Assembly: GCF_000316115.1 (NCBI RefSeq)
Contig: NZ_JH993795.1
Coordinates: forward strand, 67,555 to 131,554
Length of the DNA stretch: 64,000 nt
Direction: 5' to 3'
From: Leptolyngbya sp. PCC 7375
GTDB taxonomy: Bacteria > Cyanobacteriota > Cyanobacteriia > Phormidesmidales > Phormidesmidaceae
Both the position numbers and the translations under genes were made by a program. Under the pieces are notes generated by a model. It saw only the letters and a list, made by a program, of their open reading frames with translations, was not told the origin of the DNA and did not search any database. Below are positions 8,844-19,700 of this stretch, piece by piece. Every line of letters starts with the position of its first letter. Position 1 is the stretch's first letter.

Positions 8844-9410
8844 ATGCTCACTGCTCCCTTGCGTTTTGGACTCCTGAAATTCATGGCAGACATTAATCAT
8901 CGTCCTCAAATCTTTATTTGCTATGCCCATAGGGATAATGAAAGCCCTGACCCCGAAAAACGCTGGCTAGACCGACTGCTGGAGCATTTAGGTCCGTTTG
9001 ACGCACAGCAGGACCTGGATATCTGGTCAGATGAAAAGATTGAGATTGGCAGCACCTGGGATGAGGATATTAAAGCTACCTTGCAAACGGCGAAGGCGGC
9101 AGTCCTACTCGTCAGTCCATCGTTTCTGAACTCAAACTATATTCGCAACAGTGAGCTACCGGTTTTACTGCAGCGTGCACAAGAGCAAGGCGTTGTCATT
9201 CTGCCGATTATTCTTCGCCCTTGTGCCCTGAAGGATGTTATTTTCAAGTATCCCGATCCTAAAACGGGACCGGATGAGCTATCTCTGGCTAGCTTTCAGG
9301 GTGCCAACTCAACGAGTACGGCTTTGAATAGTCTGCCGCAGGATCAGCAAGATAAGGTGCTGGTATCTGTTGCTAATCGCTTACTAAGGCTGGTATCTTC
9401 AACCCCTTAA
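8844..9410 (+). CDS. TIR domain part of a frame-split TIR/NB-ARC/TPR gene
   Basis: 188 residues (start 8844; the ATG at 8883, MADINHRPQ, is as likely). RPQIFICYAHRDNE is the first strand and BB-loop region of a TIR domain, WSDEKIEIGSTWDEDI follows, and the segment SPSFLNSNYIRNSELPVLL has the conserved glutamate that bacterial TIR domains use for NAD cleavage. The frame ends at 9408-9410 just where a linker would lead into the NB-ARC domain. That domain continues in the -1 frame, which has no start codon of its own, so the two frames were one gene. As it stands the product is a free TIR domain. Bacterial TIR-STAND-TPR proteins are candidate antiphage sensors. Confidence 0.85.
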   Translation: MLTAPLRFGLLKFMADINHRPQIFICYAHRDNESPDPEKRWLDRLLEHLGPFDAQQDLDIWSDEKIEIGSTWDEDIKATLQTAKAAVLLVSPSFLNSNYIRNSELPVLLQRAQEQGVVILPIILRPCALKDVIFKYPDPKTGPDELSLASFQGANSTSTALNSLPQDQQDKVLVSVANRLLRLVSSTP

Positions 9411-12400
9411 CTGCCCCCTCGAACGCACCCGTATCGGGGGGGCTTTGGAATGTACCGTATGAAAGGAATCCCTTTTTCACTGGCCGTGACGAGATTCTTC
9501 AGAGTTTATATCAATCTCTGAATCAAGAGAAAGCGGCTGCGTTATCTCAAATCCAGTCGATTCATGGTCTGGGGGGTATCGGTAAAACCCAAGCTGCAGT
9601 TGAGTATGCTTATCGCCATCGTCAAGACTATCAGGCTGTTTTTTGGGTCAGCGCAGAGACAGACTTAGAGCTCCGTAATGGTTTTGTAGAAACTGCCCGG
9701 TTACTCAACTTACCGCAGAAAGATGAGCAAGATTCCGATGACATCATACGAGCTGTTAAGCATTGGCTGGAGACTAATCCAGGCTGGTTGATGATCTTTG
9801 ACAACGCAGATCACCCGGCGTTGCTCAAGCCTTTTCGTCCGGCTCAGGCTCAAGGTCATATCCTCTTAACTTCCCGTGCCCAAACCTTCGATATGCTTGG
9901 CATTGCTCAGCCGATCAGTTTACAAAAAATGCCGCCTTCCGAAGCTGACTTATTTCTGGTCAAGCGTGTAAATCGGGACACGGATGATCCCACCGAGCAA
10001 GCGGCTGCAGCTGCTCTGGCAGAAGAACTTGGGTTTCTTCCCTTAGCTCTTGAACAGGCTGGAGCCTTTATCCTTCGACGAAACCTCCGGTTTAGCACCT
10101 ATCTTAACCAATATCGAAAGCAGCGGTTGGCCCTCCTGGAACGACAACAACCGATAGTGGGTAATGAACAACAACCGGAGCGTTCTGTACAGACCACATG
10201 GCAGCTAAATTTTGAGGCCGTAAGAGAGACTAATCCAGCCTCAGCTGAACTGTTACAGGTCAGTGCCTTTGTCGCACCTGATAGTATTCCTTATGAATTG
10301 CTCATTGAGGGTCGGGAGTCGCTCGGAATCTTGTTATCTAATGCTCTGGAGTCAGTGGATAAGGAGGATGCTCAGTTTATTATTGCTGAGTTACTGGAAC
10401 CGTTAAGTCATTATTCCTTGATTCGGGTGGCCCCCAATACTGACAGTTACACGATTCACCGCTTGGTACAGGAAGTGGTGAAAACTGAGATGGAGGAGTC
10501 TGAACGTTGCCTGTGGGTAAAGCGAGCGATAGCAGCTGTGACCCAAGTATTTCCGGATGCTGAATATGGCAATTGGCTGGACTGCGAGCGTCTGTTGCCC
10601 CATGCTAAAGTCGGCATTCAACAAGCCAAGGCTGCTCACATTGAATCGGAAACGACCGCATTGCTCTTAGAACGAACGGGCTATTACTTAGTCGAGCGTG
10701 CACAATACCTAGAGGCTGAGCCACTCTGCCAAGAGGCTCTAGCGATGTACAAACGCTTGCCGGGAGAGGAGCATCCCAATTTGACCGGTGTTCTCAGCAA
10801 TCTGGCATTGCTTTATTTCCATCAAGGGCGTTACAACGAGGCTGAACCCCTCTATCGAGAGGCGCTGGCAACGGGTAAACGGCTATTGGGAGAGGATCAT
10901 CCCAATATGGCCCGTATCCTCAACGATCTGGCCTTACTTTACTCTAACCAGGGGCGCTATAACCAGGCCGAACCTCTTTTACACGAGGCTCTCGCGATAT
11001 ACAAGCAGCTGTTGGGTAACGAGCATCCCGCTATAGCTCAGAGCCTTAATAACCTAGCCTTACTCTACGAAAATCAAGGTCGCTATAGCGAAGCCACACC
11101 CATCTATCAAGAGGCGCTGACGATGAGGCGGCGGCTGTTAGGGGAGGAGCACCCCACCATAGCATTAGCACTCAACAATCTGGCCTTGCATCATGATAAT
11201 CAAGGGCGTTATGGCGAGGCAGAGCCCCTCTATCAAGAGGCGCTGACAATGAGAAAGCGTCTGTTGGGTGATGAGCATCCCGATGTGGCCACTAGCCTTA
11301 ACGAACTGGCAGGGCTCTACTTCAATCAAGGGCGTTATGGCGAGGCAGAGCCCCTCTATCAAGAGGCGCTGACAATGAGAAAGCGTCTGTTGGGTGATGA
11401 GCATCCCGATGTGGCCACTAGCCTTAACGAACTGGCAAAACTCTATCAAAGACAAGGTCGCTACAGCGAGGCGGAACCTCTCTATCAAGAGGCGCTGACG
11501 ATGAGTAAACGGCTATTAGGTGACGAGCATCCTAATGTGGCCACTAGCCTTAACGAACTGGCAAAACTCTATCAAAGACAAGGTCGCTACAGCGAGGCGG
11601 AACCTCTCTATCAAGAGGCGCTGACGATGAGTAAACGGCTATTAGGTGACGAGCATCCCAATGTAGCACTAAGCCTTAACAGTCTGGCCTTACTCTACGA
11701 CAATCAAGGGCGTTATAGCGAGGCAGAGCCCCTCTATCAAGAGGCGCTGACGATGAGTAAACGGTTATTAGGCGACCAGCATCCCAATGTGGCCACTAGT
11801 CTCAACAATCTGGTGACACTTTATTTCCATCAAGGACGCTACAACGAGGCAGAGCACTTTTGTAAAGAGGCGCTGACAATCAGGAAACGTCTGTTAGGCA
11901 ACGAACATCCCGATGTGGCTAATAGCCTAAGCAGCCTGGCAGAACTTTACTCCAATCAAGGGCGCTATGATGAGGCCGAAGCCCTCTATCAAGAATCGCT
12001 GGCGATGAGTAAACGATTGTTGGGCGAGGAGCATCCTGATGTAGCCACCATCCTAAACAATTTAGGGTTACTTTATTTCAATCAAAGAAACTACAGCAAG
12101 GCAGAACTTCTTCTGGAACAGTCGCTGGCAATGAGTAAACGGTTGTTGGGTGACGAACATCCCGATGTGGCCAGTAGCCTTAGCAATCTGGCAAGCTTCT
12201 ACTCCAATCAGGGGCTCTATAGCAAAGCTGAACCCCTCCTGAAACAGTCGCTGGCGATGAGTAAACGGCTATTGGGCGACGAGCATCCCAATACTGTTAG
12301 CATTTGCAATCAGTTAGCCTTTATATTCAGAGTACAAGGCTACGATAAAAAAGCAGATTGGCTCTTGAAACAAGCATCCAAAAGGCGTCGTCCAAGTAAA

Positions 12401-12430
12401 AGACAACAGAGTGGTAAAGGCTTTGGTTGA
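9377..12430 (+). pseudogene. NB-ARC/STAND ATPase with kinesin-light-chain-type TPRs, second part of the split TIR gene
   Basis: The frame is open from 9377 but has no ATG, GTG or TTG until 9788, which is inside the ATPase. The sequence before 9788 is clearly domain: GGLWNVPYERNPFFTGRDEI, the P-loop GLGGIGKT (about 9566), then WLMIFDNAD (Walker B), ELGFLPLALEQAG (GLPL-like) and IHRLVQEVV (the winged-helix HRLV motif). After residue ~300 come about 13 tandem 42-residue TPRs of the LLGDEHPDVATSLNNLA type. Such STAND proteins sense a ligand through the TPRs and oligomerise to activate the TIR effector. Without a -1 shift at the overlap 9377-9407, the P-loop would not be made. A simple mutation, programmed shift or sequence error are all possible. 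Confidence 0.85.
10690..12370 (+). repeat. Tandem 126-bp coding repeats (TPR units)
   Basis: Thirteen HP-containing units of about 126 bp can be counted. Two neighbouring pairs are nearly identical at DNA level: about 11198-11310 against 11324-11436, and about 11440-11550 against 11566-11676. This implies recent unit duplication or gene conversion, so repeat number probably varies between strains. Confidence 0.85.
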
Positions 12431-13103
12431 AACTTACCTTACTGGGCTATGATTCAAAACTATCGTACCAACCAACCAGAATCTCGGTAGTCACTAGGAG
12501 CTAAAGATCCAAGCTGCTTACTGCTATTCTGCTTAAACAAAGAATGTGGTAACTGCCGCATTTAATGCCTTTCCGAAGTCAATCAAATCTTTCAAGAAGT
12601 TGTGTTAAAGCTTTGTCTTTTTTCTTTACCACTCCAGCCATCAGTTTCCACGCCTGAAATTATCCCTTTGCTCAAGTAAAGATTTTCAATGGGTATTTGA
12701 TATGGACAAATCCGATGTAAATTCCAAATGTGTACTACATCATTTTCCTATTGAGCCAGCAAGGGAAATCTAAAATGCTTGCGAGATTGGCAAAATTAGT
12801 GAGAAGACAATTACTCACCCGTCCAACTCACTAATAAGTTTCACTCATGCCCTAAATGGAACTTGTGAGTTGCTAAACGCGCAACTAGTCAACCGTAGAA
12901 TCAGGGATATAGCCCTATTTTTTCGACAGAGATTTTTCTGGTGATATTCATCTCAAAAATTTAGTCCAAAAGTAGTCCATTCACCTGATCTTGCCTATTT
13001 CTCTACATAAGTTTTTATAATCAATAAGGTATTGGATGCTGCTGGGAATTGATGCAGCAGTAGAGTGTGAAACCTTGATCAATACACCAACTGCTTTGTG
13101 TTG
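12431..13103. other. Intergenic region after the TPR gene
   Basis: About 670 bases without a gene, RNA or clear repeat. A weak AGGG/CCCT stem followed by six T lies near 12903-12929 and might be a terminator for the upstream gene, though it is far from the stop codon. Confidence 0.5.
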
Positions 13104-13424
13104 CTATTGTTGAGCCTTACCCCTGTTCACAACAGACGTTTCCTCTGGATACGGCCAATCCAAATCACCGTTGCAGTCTTCCCATAGCAGCTTTTTCATT
13201 GTCTCAGTGAGAGTAAACAGCTCACTAACAGCAATGGCAAATAATTTAATGTTCTCGAAAGGCTGTTTAAGATCAGTCCCAACCTCATGAATAGGTACAT
13301 CTTCGGGCTGATAGCCTTTTGATCACATCTGAGTGTAATAACTCTGTAACAGACTATCCCAACCAACTATCACAAGACCATACTTTTCTTGGACGCTATC
13401 AGTTGTTACTTTACGCCGACTCAT
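13104..13424 (-). pseudogene. Small gene of unknown function with one in-frame TGA
   Basis: Reading from the ATG at 13424 gives MSRRKVTTDSVQEKYGLVIV and a protein-like continuation, a TGA at codon 34 (13323-13325), then an open frame (SKGYQPEDVPIHEVGTDL and LFAIAVSELFTLTETMKKLL) to the TAG at 13104. Both halves read like one 106-residue protein, so a single nonsense change is the simplest explanation. The first segment may be a membrane-free helical protein. I do not recognise the family. Confidence 0.45.
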
Positions 13425-13460
13425 CGTGCTAAAACCCTTACCTCACTAATGGTTTAACAT

Positions 13461-13673
13461 CTAATTGAGTGCTCTTGGAAAAGTAAATAAAAACGGCTCT
13501 GGCATCCACGCCTCATTGAAATGCACTGACTGATACATTGAGATCGCCGAAACATTTACAAAATCAGTCCACACTTCAGAAAATGACCGATGAATTGTTA
13601 ATTTTTTGAAAATAAAAATGAACTCCTGTTTGAACCCTGCTAGGGAGGGTATTCTCTTCTCACAACTAGTCAT
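13461..13673 (-). pseudogene. Possible remnant of a plasmid N-6 DNA methylase N-terminus
   Basis: The 70-codon frame contains FKQEFIFIFKKLTIHRSFSE and VWTDFVNVSAISMYQSVHF. Plasmid and phage-type N-6 adenine methylases begin with a helical segment of the form FxxxFxxLxxRxxxxxVWxDFVxMxAxSIxNxVD. The match ends before any methyltransferase motif, so if correct it is only the leftover start of such a gene. Low confidence. Confidence 0.35.
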
Positions 13674-13826
13674 TTTTTGAAAACCTTACAAAACAGCGCT
13701 TTCAGCTATATGAATTGACAATCTCAGTCAATGTCGTCTGCATTTTGGCACGCGCATATTCACATCTAAATAAGAGGAAGCGTTGCGTACAATTCAACAC
13801 CATTGCCTGAGAGGGAGACACAACGG

Positions 13827-14971
13827 CTAGAGCGTATCCAAGACAGCCTCTATCGCTCTTAGCCCTCGCAAATGATACTCAATTTTGTTTCGGTCAAGTC
13901 TGATCAAAGCTTGAACTTGTTTATTGCAACGATGCCAAAAAGGGACCCACCGATAAGCCGTTAATCCGACATGAAAAGCACTGTGTCGCCTTTGGTTGAG
14001 ACCGTTAGTTTCGGGTCTAGCAATATACTTTTGCAACGCCTTCCTTTTAAGCCTCTGACCCTGGGTGGTCGCGCAGGTGTAGGCAATGGCGATTAAGAGC
14101 ACCATGGTCATGAACCGCTTGCCCTCAACCCTTGTTTTTTCGAGGCAGTATCCCCCTAGCTTTAGGTCGCGAAACATTTCCTCTATGGAGAACCTCTTTT
14201 GATACCCTGAGATTGCTGTATCCAGGCTATTGAAGTTGGTGAGGATATACCAAGGTTCATCCGGTGCAAAGCCCCTGTAGCGCCGCTTCCATTTGCCCGC
14301 TAACTGAACCGGACCAAACCCTTTGCTTTGGGTGACCGTAATTTGATTGAAAAAACAGCTCATGCCTGGTGTGAGTCCAACCTCAGAGAGAGCTAGCCAG
14401 TCATCATCATCGGTCTGAATGTGGGTTGATTTCTTCTGCCGCAGACAAAAGTAGCAGTTCTGCTCACCTAACCAACGGGCCAGGTCCACCGAGCAAAATT
14501 CTCGGTCACCGAGTACCACCACCTTGTAGTCGGAGAGCCTCGATAAGGCCACCCGCAGTACTTTTCGTTGGGTCCTGAGATTACTATTACCCAGCTTCTT
14601 TAATCGTTGCCAATAGAGCGGAATGGCCCGTTTTCGCCAAATCAAACTGACCATTAGCAAATTAATATTCCTCCAGCTTGTGCGGTCGATAGCAACGTAC
14701 ACAGTGCTACCTTTAGCCACTTGCTGATGGCTTAGAAAAACGCTGAATAGGCCCAACCAGAGTCGATCTACATTCATTGCCCCCAGTTTAAGGAACCGTT
14801 GTACTTTTTTCTGCGACTTTCAAATAGAATCGGCAACGGTAGGGCCTCTGCTATTGTCTCCAGTCGCACATCCCGAATCGTGTGTACGACTGTGACTAAC
14901 AGCGATAGTAACAACCACGGACGGGCACTGAGCTGCTTCTCTAGATAGCTTTGGTAGATTGACGGTATCAT
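13827..14971 (-). mobile_element. IS4-like insertion sequence with a two-frame transposase
   Basis: The interval covers the two overlapping transposase frames. I could not settle the terminal inverted repeats, so the true element is larger, probably reaching into 13700-13826 and 14972-15060. The transposase is described in the next entry. Confidence 0.75.
13827..14971 (-). CDS. IS4-family transposase expressed by a probable -1 frameshift
   Basis: The first frame starts at ATG 14971 and encodes the N-terminal domain (YQSYLEKQLSARPWLLLSLL); it ends at 14774. The second frame (13827-14777) holds the DDE core: VYVAIDRTSW (first D), VVVLGDREFCS (second D) and YQKRFSIEEMFRDLKLGGY (the Y-x2-R-x3-E-x6-K signature of IS4). 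At codons AGA-AAA-AAG (heptamer A AAA AAG, 14804-14810 on the minus strand) a -1 slip changes the reading to KKVQRFLKLGAMNVDRL, joining the frames into one 381-residue protein, the normal size for the family. A AAA AAG is a classic bacterial slippery site, used in dnaX and in several IS. Confidence 0.8.
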
Positions 14972-15169
14972 AGATAAAGATAGGTGTCGGTTAGCAAAAC
15001 TAGCCTATCTTTTTTTGTCTACACGCTCTTAACCATTGAATTTATAGGCCTTTCAGCAGTTGTGTAACCCCGCCAGCACCATTGCATGTCATTTGAAACT
15101 ATCTGCGCTAAAATGCCTAAACCAAAGAAATATTGGCAAAAATAATCCAATCAGGAATAGACATCAGAT

Positions 15170-15967
15170 ATGCTCGGAGCAATCCTTGGAGATGTACTCG
15201 GCTCGGCTTATCAGCGCACGAAACGCCAAGACGTTGAACTCATTACTCCAGAGAGTCACTGGACTGAAAACACCCTTTTTATGCTCGCCACGGCAGATTG
15301 TCTGCTGTATGGCGGTGAGTATGGAGAAACCTATGCTCGTTGGTATCAGTGGTATCCCCAGATCAAGGGAGGCTATAACAACAGCTTTCGTGAATGGGCT
15401 AGTAGCACAGTCTTGAAACCCTATTACAGTTGCCGTAACGATGGGGCGGTGAGAGCTGTGCCAATCGCCTATGCCTTTGACAACCTCAAAGAGGTGATGG
15501 AAGAGGCTGAGCGCTCTGCGGTCATTAGCCACAATCACCCCGATGGCATCAAAGGGGCTCAGGCCACAGCAGCGGCCATTTTTCTCGCCAACACAGGTGC
15601 ATCAAAGCAGACGATTGCTGAGTTGCTAACAAATATCTTTGGCTATGATTTGCAGACACCCTACCCGGTTCTGCAGCAACGCTATCAATACAGCGCGTTA
15701 GCAACAGATACTGTGGAAGCTGCTGTCATTGCATTCTTGGACTCCAAAACTGTTGAACAAGCAATTCGTAACGCTATTGCACTAGGGGGAGATGCGAAGA
15801 CGTTGGCAGCCATCGCAGGAGGCATTGCTGAGGCATTCTACCCTAAAATTCCGAAATCATTACGGACATGGATATGGACATTGCTTGATGAGGGCCAGCA
15901 AGACTTAATCAGTGAATTTCAAGCTGAGTTTGTCACAGAGGTGAGTCAGATGATGGTCGCTGCCTAA
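15170..15967 (+). CDS. ADP-ribosylglycohydrolase (DraG) family protein with altered metal ligands
   Basis: 265 residues with the all-helical DraG fold outline: GAILGDVLGSAY at residues 3-14, a position-matched metal motif at residues 31-34, HNHPDGIKGAQATAAAIF (the H-x-D-x-x-K/x-GA helix) at about 124-141, and GGDAKTLAAIAGGIAEAFY near 206-224. In active enzymes the first metal motif is TDDT and the last is GGDxDT. Here they read TENT and GGDAKT, so three acidic ligands are changed. The enzymes normally remove ADP-ribose from proteins or small molecules. This one may be inactive, bind ADP-ribose only, or use another metal arrangement. It stands alone on the plus strand, next to the end of the conjugation operon. 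Confidence 0.8.
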   Translation: MLGAILGDVLGSAYQRTKRQDVELITPESHWTENTLFMLATADCLLYGGEYGETYARWYQWYPQIKGGYNNSFREWASSTVLKPYYSCRNDGAVRAVPIAYAFDNLKEVMEEAERSAVISHNHPDGIKGAQATAAAIFLANTGASKQTIAELLTNIFGYDLQTPYPVLQQRYQYSALATDTVEAAVIAFLDSKTVEQAIRNAIALGGDAKTLAAIAGGIAEAFYPKIPKSLRTWIWTLLDEGQQDLISEFQAEFVTEVSQMMVAA

Positions 15968-16121
15968 TGAGGTGAAGTCATTTGCCACTGTTTCCTGCGC
16001 CTGTTTTTGCAGTAATTTGGTTGTCTAGAGTTAACGGATTTAATCTTTTCTTGTCGCTTAAAGGGTTAAGCGGTAGCAACTATCGATGAGCATGCCAGTG
16101 TATTTGAGATCGCAATCTCTC

Positions 16122-16751
16122 TCATTCCAACCCCTCAAAACATTGTTGAATCACCCCTCGGTTATGGACTCCCATCTCCCAAGCCTGCTTCCCTTCTTCT
16201 GAGGTCAACCACTGAAGTGCTGCCAATTCAGCCGAGGATAGGATCTTGGCCTGTCCCCCTTGAGATATCCGGTCCATCCCTCGCGCATAGCCATAGCCCA
16301 CCCCACCCCACATCAGCAGTCCAGCGATGCCCAAGGCGGGTAAGCCAGCCATGACCCAAAACTGTTTTTCCTTTACTCGGTCAATTCGCTGGCAATGCTT
16401 AATGACCGCTTTCTCTACTACTTTTCCTAGCTCTGTTCCCAATTCTTTCGATAAGTCAAAATTCTTCTGGGCCAATATGCCCCGCAGCTGCTCTTTGAGG
16501 TCCTGGGATAAGGCCCCAAAGCTTTCAACCTCGTTCTTGACCTGGTCCTGAAATATCGTGGGTACTCTGGCTAACTCGGCTAGGTTTTGTAGGTTGGCCG
16601 CATAAATGGAGCTAATCACTGCCGCAATGGGGTCTGTGACCCGTACCCCATACTCTGCCAAGATTTGGGTGACAGCATGCTTAGCTTCTGCTCCATACTG
16701 CTTGAGAACAGAATCCAAGGACTTGGGAGCATTTTGAGTGGATGTCGTCAT
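16122..16751 (-). CDS. Membrane protein at the end of the conjugation operon (DUF6753-like)
   Basis: 209 residues, probably one transmembrane helix at about residues 130-155 (FWVMAGLPALGIAGLLMWGG), preceded by a long helical region (DSVLKQYGAEAKHAVTQILA onward) with coiled-coil character. The start ATG overlaps the stop of the giant upstream gene (TGATG), indicating translational coupling and membership of the same operon. I believe related proteins on cyanobacterial plasmids are grouped as DUF6753, but this is from memory. The role is unknown; a membrane-bound transfer or stability function is a guess. Confidence 0.6.
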   Translation of the reverse strand: MTTSTQNAPKSLDSVLKQYGAEAKHAVTQILAEYGVRVTDPIAAVISSIYAANLQNLAELARVPTIFQDQVKNEVESFGALSQDLKEQLRGILAQKNFDLSKELGTELGKVVEKAVIKHCQRIDRVKEKQFWVMAGLPALGIAGLLMWGGVGYGYARGMDRISQGGQAKILSSAELAALQWLTSEEGKQAWEMGVHNRGVIQQCFEGLE

Positions 16752-19700
16752 CAGCTTACCTCATGGGATGGACTATGAGAATGCTGTGCCCGTAGCTGTT
16801 CTTGCTGAGCCTGGGCACCCAGGGTTTCAAATCGCTGAGCGTCATTGGGTGTAATGGTGACGTGACTAAGTGTCCCCTGATCCACCTGGAGCAAGGGTTT
16901 ACCGTCGTGGGTAGTAGTCACCGAAAAACTACGCCTATCCGGAGAGCCGCGCAGATGATACTGATCGGTATCTGTGGCCAGATGCCCATCCGCTTGGGGT
17001 TGACCCCACTGAGCTAGGATGTGTCTCGTGTGTTGCACAAACCGTTCCGATAGAGCAAAGGCCCGGTTGTCTGCAGCCATGGCGGCAGCATCTCGCTCAG
17101 TAAACTCTCGTTCTCCACGACCCACCTGGGCAATTTGGGCCTGATGCTCTGGTCCCCGCTGCATGAGTGACGCCTTGCGATACCAGTCGCGCAGGTCATC
17201 CAGGGCCGGAGCACTGAGAAGATCCTGCTCTGGATTTTGGAAGGCCTCTGGTTGGTGGCAAAGCTGCTCATTCCAGTCATTGAAATCACTCTCTGGATAG
17301 AGAGTGATAGCCTCGGGTACCTGTTGCAGAACCCGCGCACTGAGATTCATCCCGGCAGCATCGTTATTGAAGGCAGTCAGTACTTCTCCACCCTGGTCAA
17401 TGTGGTGCTGGAGCTGCTCGATGGGTAACGGACTGTTGCCATTGAGGGCCAGATAGAGGGTGTGGTCACTGCGCTCCATGGCCGCTAACGATAACGCCTC
17501 AATGGGAGATTCGGTGATCACAATGCGCTGGGTGTCAGCACCTGTACGAAACAGAAACCAGCCGTCTGCTTTAGAAGACCCTTTGGTAATGTGTTTGTAG
17601 TCGTTACCCGTGCCTCGAAGGGCATAGCCAGTAATGGCTCCAGCCCTGAGTGTGTTGGAGGATTCCCCGGTAAGACTATCCTGGCGCAGCTGCTGCATCG
17701 TGAATACCGCATTGTCACACTCATCGGCAAAGACAATGCCCTGTTGGAAAGCTTGATTGACGATATCCGCTGGAATCCGTCGGTCCTGGGTGAGGTAGGT
17801 ATGGACCTGACCCCAGTTGATTGAAGCCGTTTTCGGAATGACTAGTGGTTCGACCGTAGGCTGCTGAGTCGCTTTCAGGATGGCCTGGGCTTCTTGAAAA
17901 GATGGAACAGGCACCATGGATTCTCCGGTGAGCCATTCCACGGCTTGCTTAAAGTCCCAGTCCTCATTGACGTGGAGCACTAAGTCAATGGCTCCACAGC
18001 CGCCTTTATGGGCATGCCAATCATTAAAAAGACCTTTGTTGGCAGAGATCGAAATGGCATGACTGCCAAAGTGCCATTTGGATTTGTCGGAGGTGTAGCG
18101 TTCTAGGCCAAGTGAGATCGCGACCTGTTCTAAATCCATGGCCCGTGCTTGGGTAATTAATGTCTTCCGCTCCTGTTGGACTATTTCCCGCTGAGTATTA
18201 ACACTCAAGGGTTTTAGTGGGTGTATTTCTCGGGGCTCTAAATTTGGGGGCGAGATCACATGTTCAGTCTCGAGTTCTGCCGGTTCAGGATTGCCCCAAC
18301 TCGGATCACTTTCCTCGGCATCCAGAGAGTAGTCTCCAATGCCTGGCGAATCATCTAGTAGGGACGGCTGAATCTCTTCAGGTTCAGGAGAGTCCGGTGT
18401 GACTTCTGCTTGAGGAGATTCCGATATAACTTCTTCTTCTTTAGTGGGAGATTCTAGGGATATCTCTTCGGGTTCAAGCCCTGGTTCCTCTTCATGAGTA
18501 ATGGTCGCCTGATCCAGCTGTGCCCGTGCCGCTTCGCTAAAGCCTTGAGCACGAATATTCATCGCAAACATTTTTGCAAGAGTTCGGTCACCACCGTCAT
18601 ACACACGATGCTCTCCCCCTCGAAATGCATCCTGGGTAGCCGTCTGGTCCAGCTGGAGAATGCCATCGTGCAAGATGTTAAACACCATTTCCCCATCATG
18701 GACGAGGTCCCCATTTATATCGATGTAATGGGTGAGATACAGTTGATAGTGGTCATCGGCTAATTTGTGAGCTTCAACCACCAGCGGAATGTAGGGCTCA
18801 TTGAGAATCTTGAGATGAAAGTCGTCCCCTTCGACGACCTTTTCCGCCAGGTCTGCCTCATAGAGAAATTTAGAGACAAACTTCTCCGCCATTCTTGACT
18901 GGTATTTGCTCAGGGCGACCTGTTGGATTGGTGGGGTGTTATCTGAACGTTGAGGTTCTTCAACGGTACTTTCTGAGACGGGGTCAGGTGCAGAATTCTT
19001 CCCAACTGGCATCCCTTCATTCACTTGCTCTGGTTCCGGTTCCTGCTCAGAAGGCACGCTCTCATCTGCCTTAGCAAACAGTGCCTCCAAGGATTCTATG
19101 TCCTGCGGTGTTGGATCATCCACATAGGGCACCACATTGCTCTCAATAAACTCATCTTCCACATCCAATACCTGACCATCGGGCGCGACTTCCAGTTCTG
19201 GAATTTTGACGCCCATTTGTTCTCGGGCCTCGGGTAAATACCGTGGGTCTACACAGGCAATGGGATTAATGGTGATGATGGTGTTCAGAGTACGCTCTGC
19301 ATTTTCAGGCGGTACCAATGCCCGCATCGTGTCGCCACGGGAGACAAAGTCCTTACCAATGCCATCAATCAAGTGCGAATTGAGATAATAAGCCCCTCCA
19401 GTTTCTTTAGCCCTGGGCGCTTCTAAAATCAATCCTTCTCCACTGCCATGGAGTCGAATCGACAAATTTCCATCCAAGGTTTTTAGCCCACCCCGTCCCT
19501 CAGTGACTTCCGTTAAAAACCAATGGACCTGCTGGGCCGTTTCAAGCACTACCGGCTCATTGCGGAGCTTATCAGCAATATCAAAGGACTTGGGCAGCAA
19601 TAGGCCCTGACGGATACGGTTCTTATGATCGGTAAAGTTGAGGAGCTTGCCTTCTGGATAGCGATCGCACGCCTTCACCAAATTCCCCGTCAATACCTGT

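Noticed and set aside
9400..9410. Programmed -1 slippery site joining TIR and NB-ARC frames
   Set aside because: The sequence around the TIR stop (TCAACCCCTTAA) does not form a canonical X XXY YYZ heptamer; a mutation or error is preferred.
10690..12370. Regular 126-bp repeats that might be a CRISPR-like or satellite array
   Set aside because: They are in frame and encode 42-residue TPR units; there are no spacers.
15060..15416. 118-codon plus-strand frame before the DraG-like gene
   Set aside because: It overlaps the DraG-like gene in another frame and has no family features.
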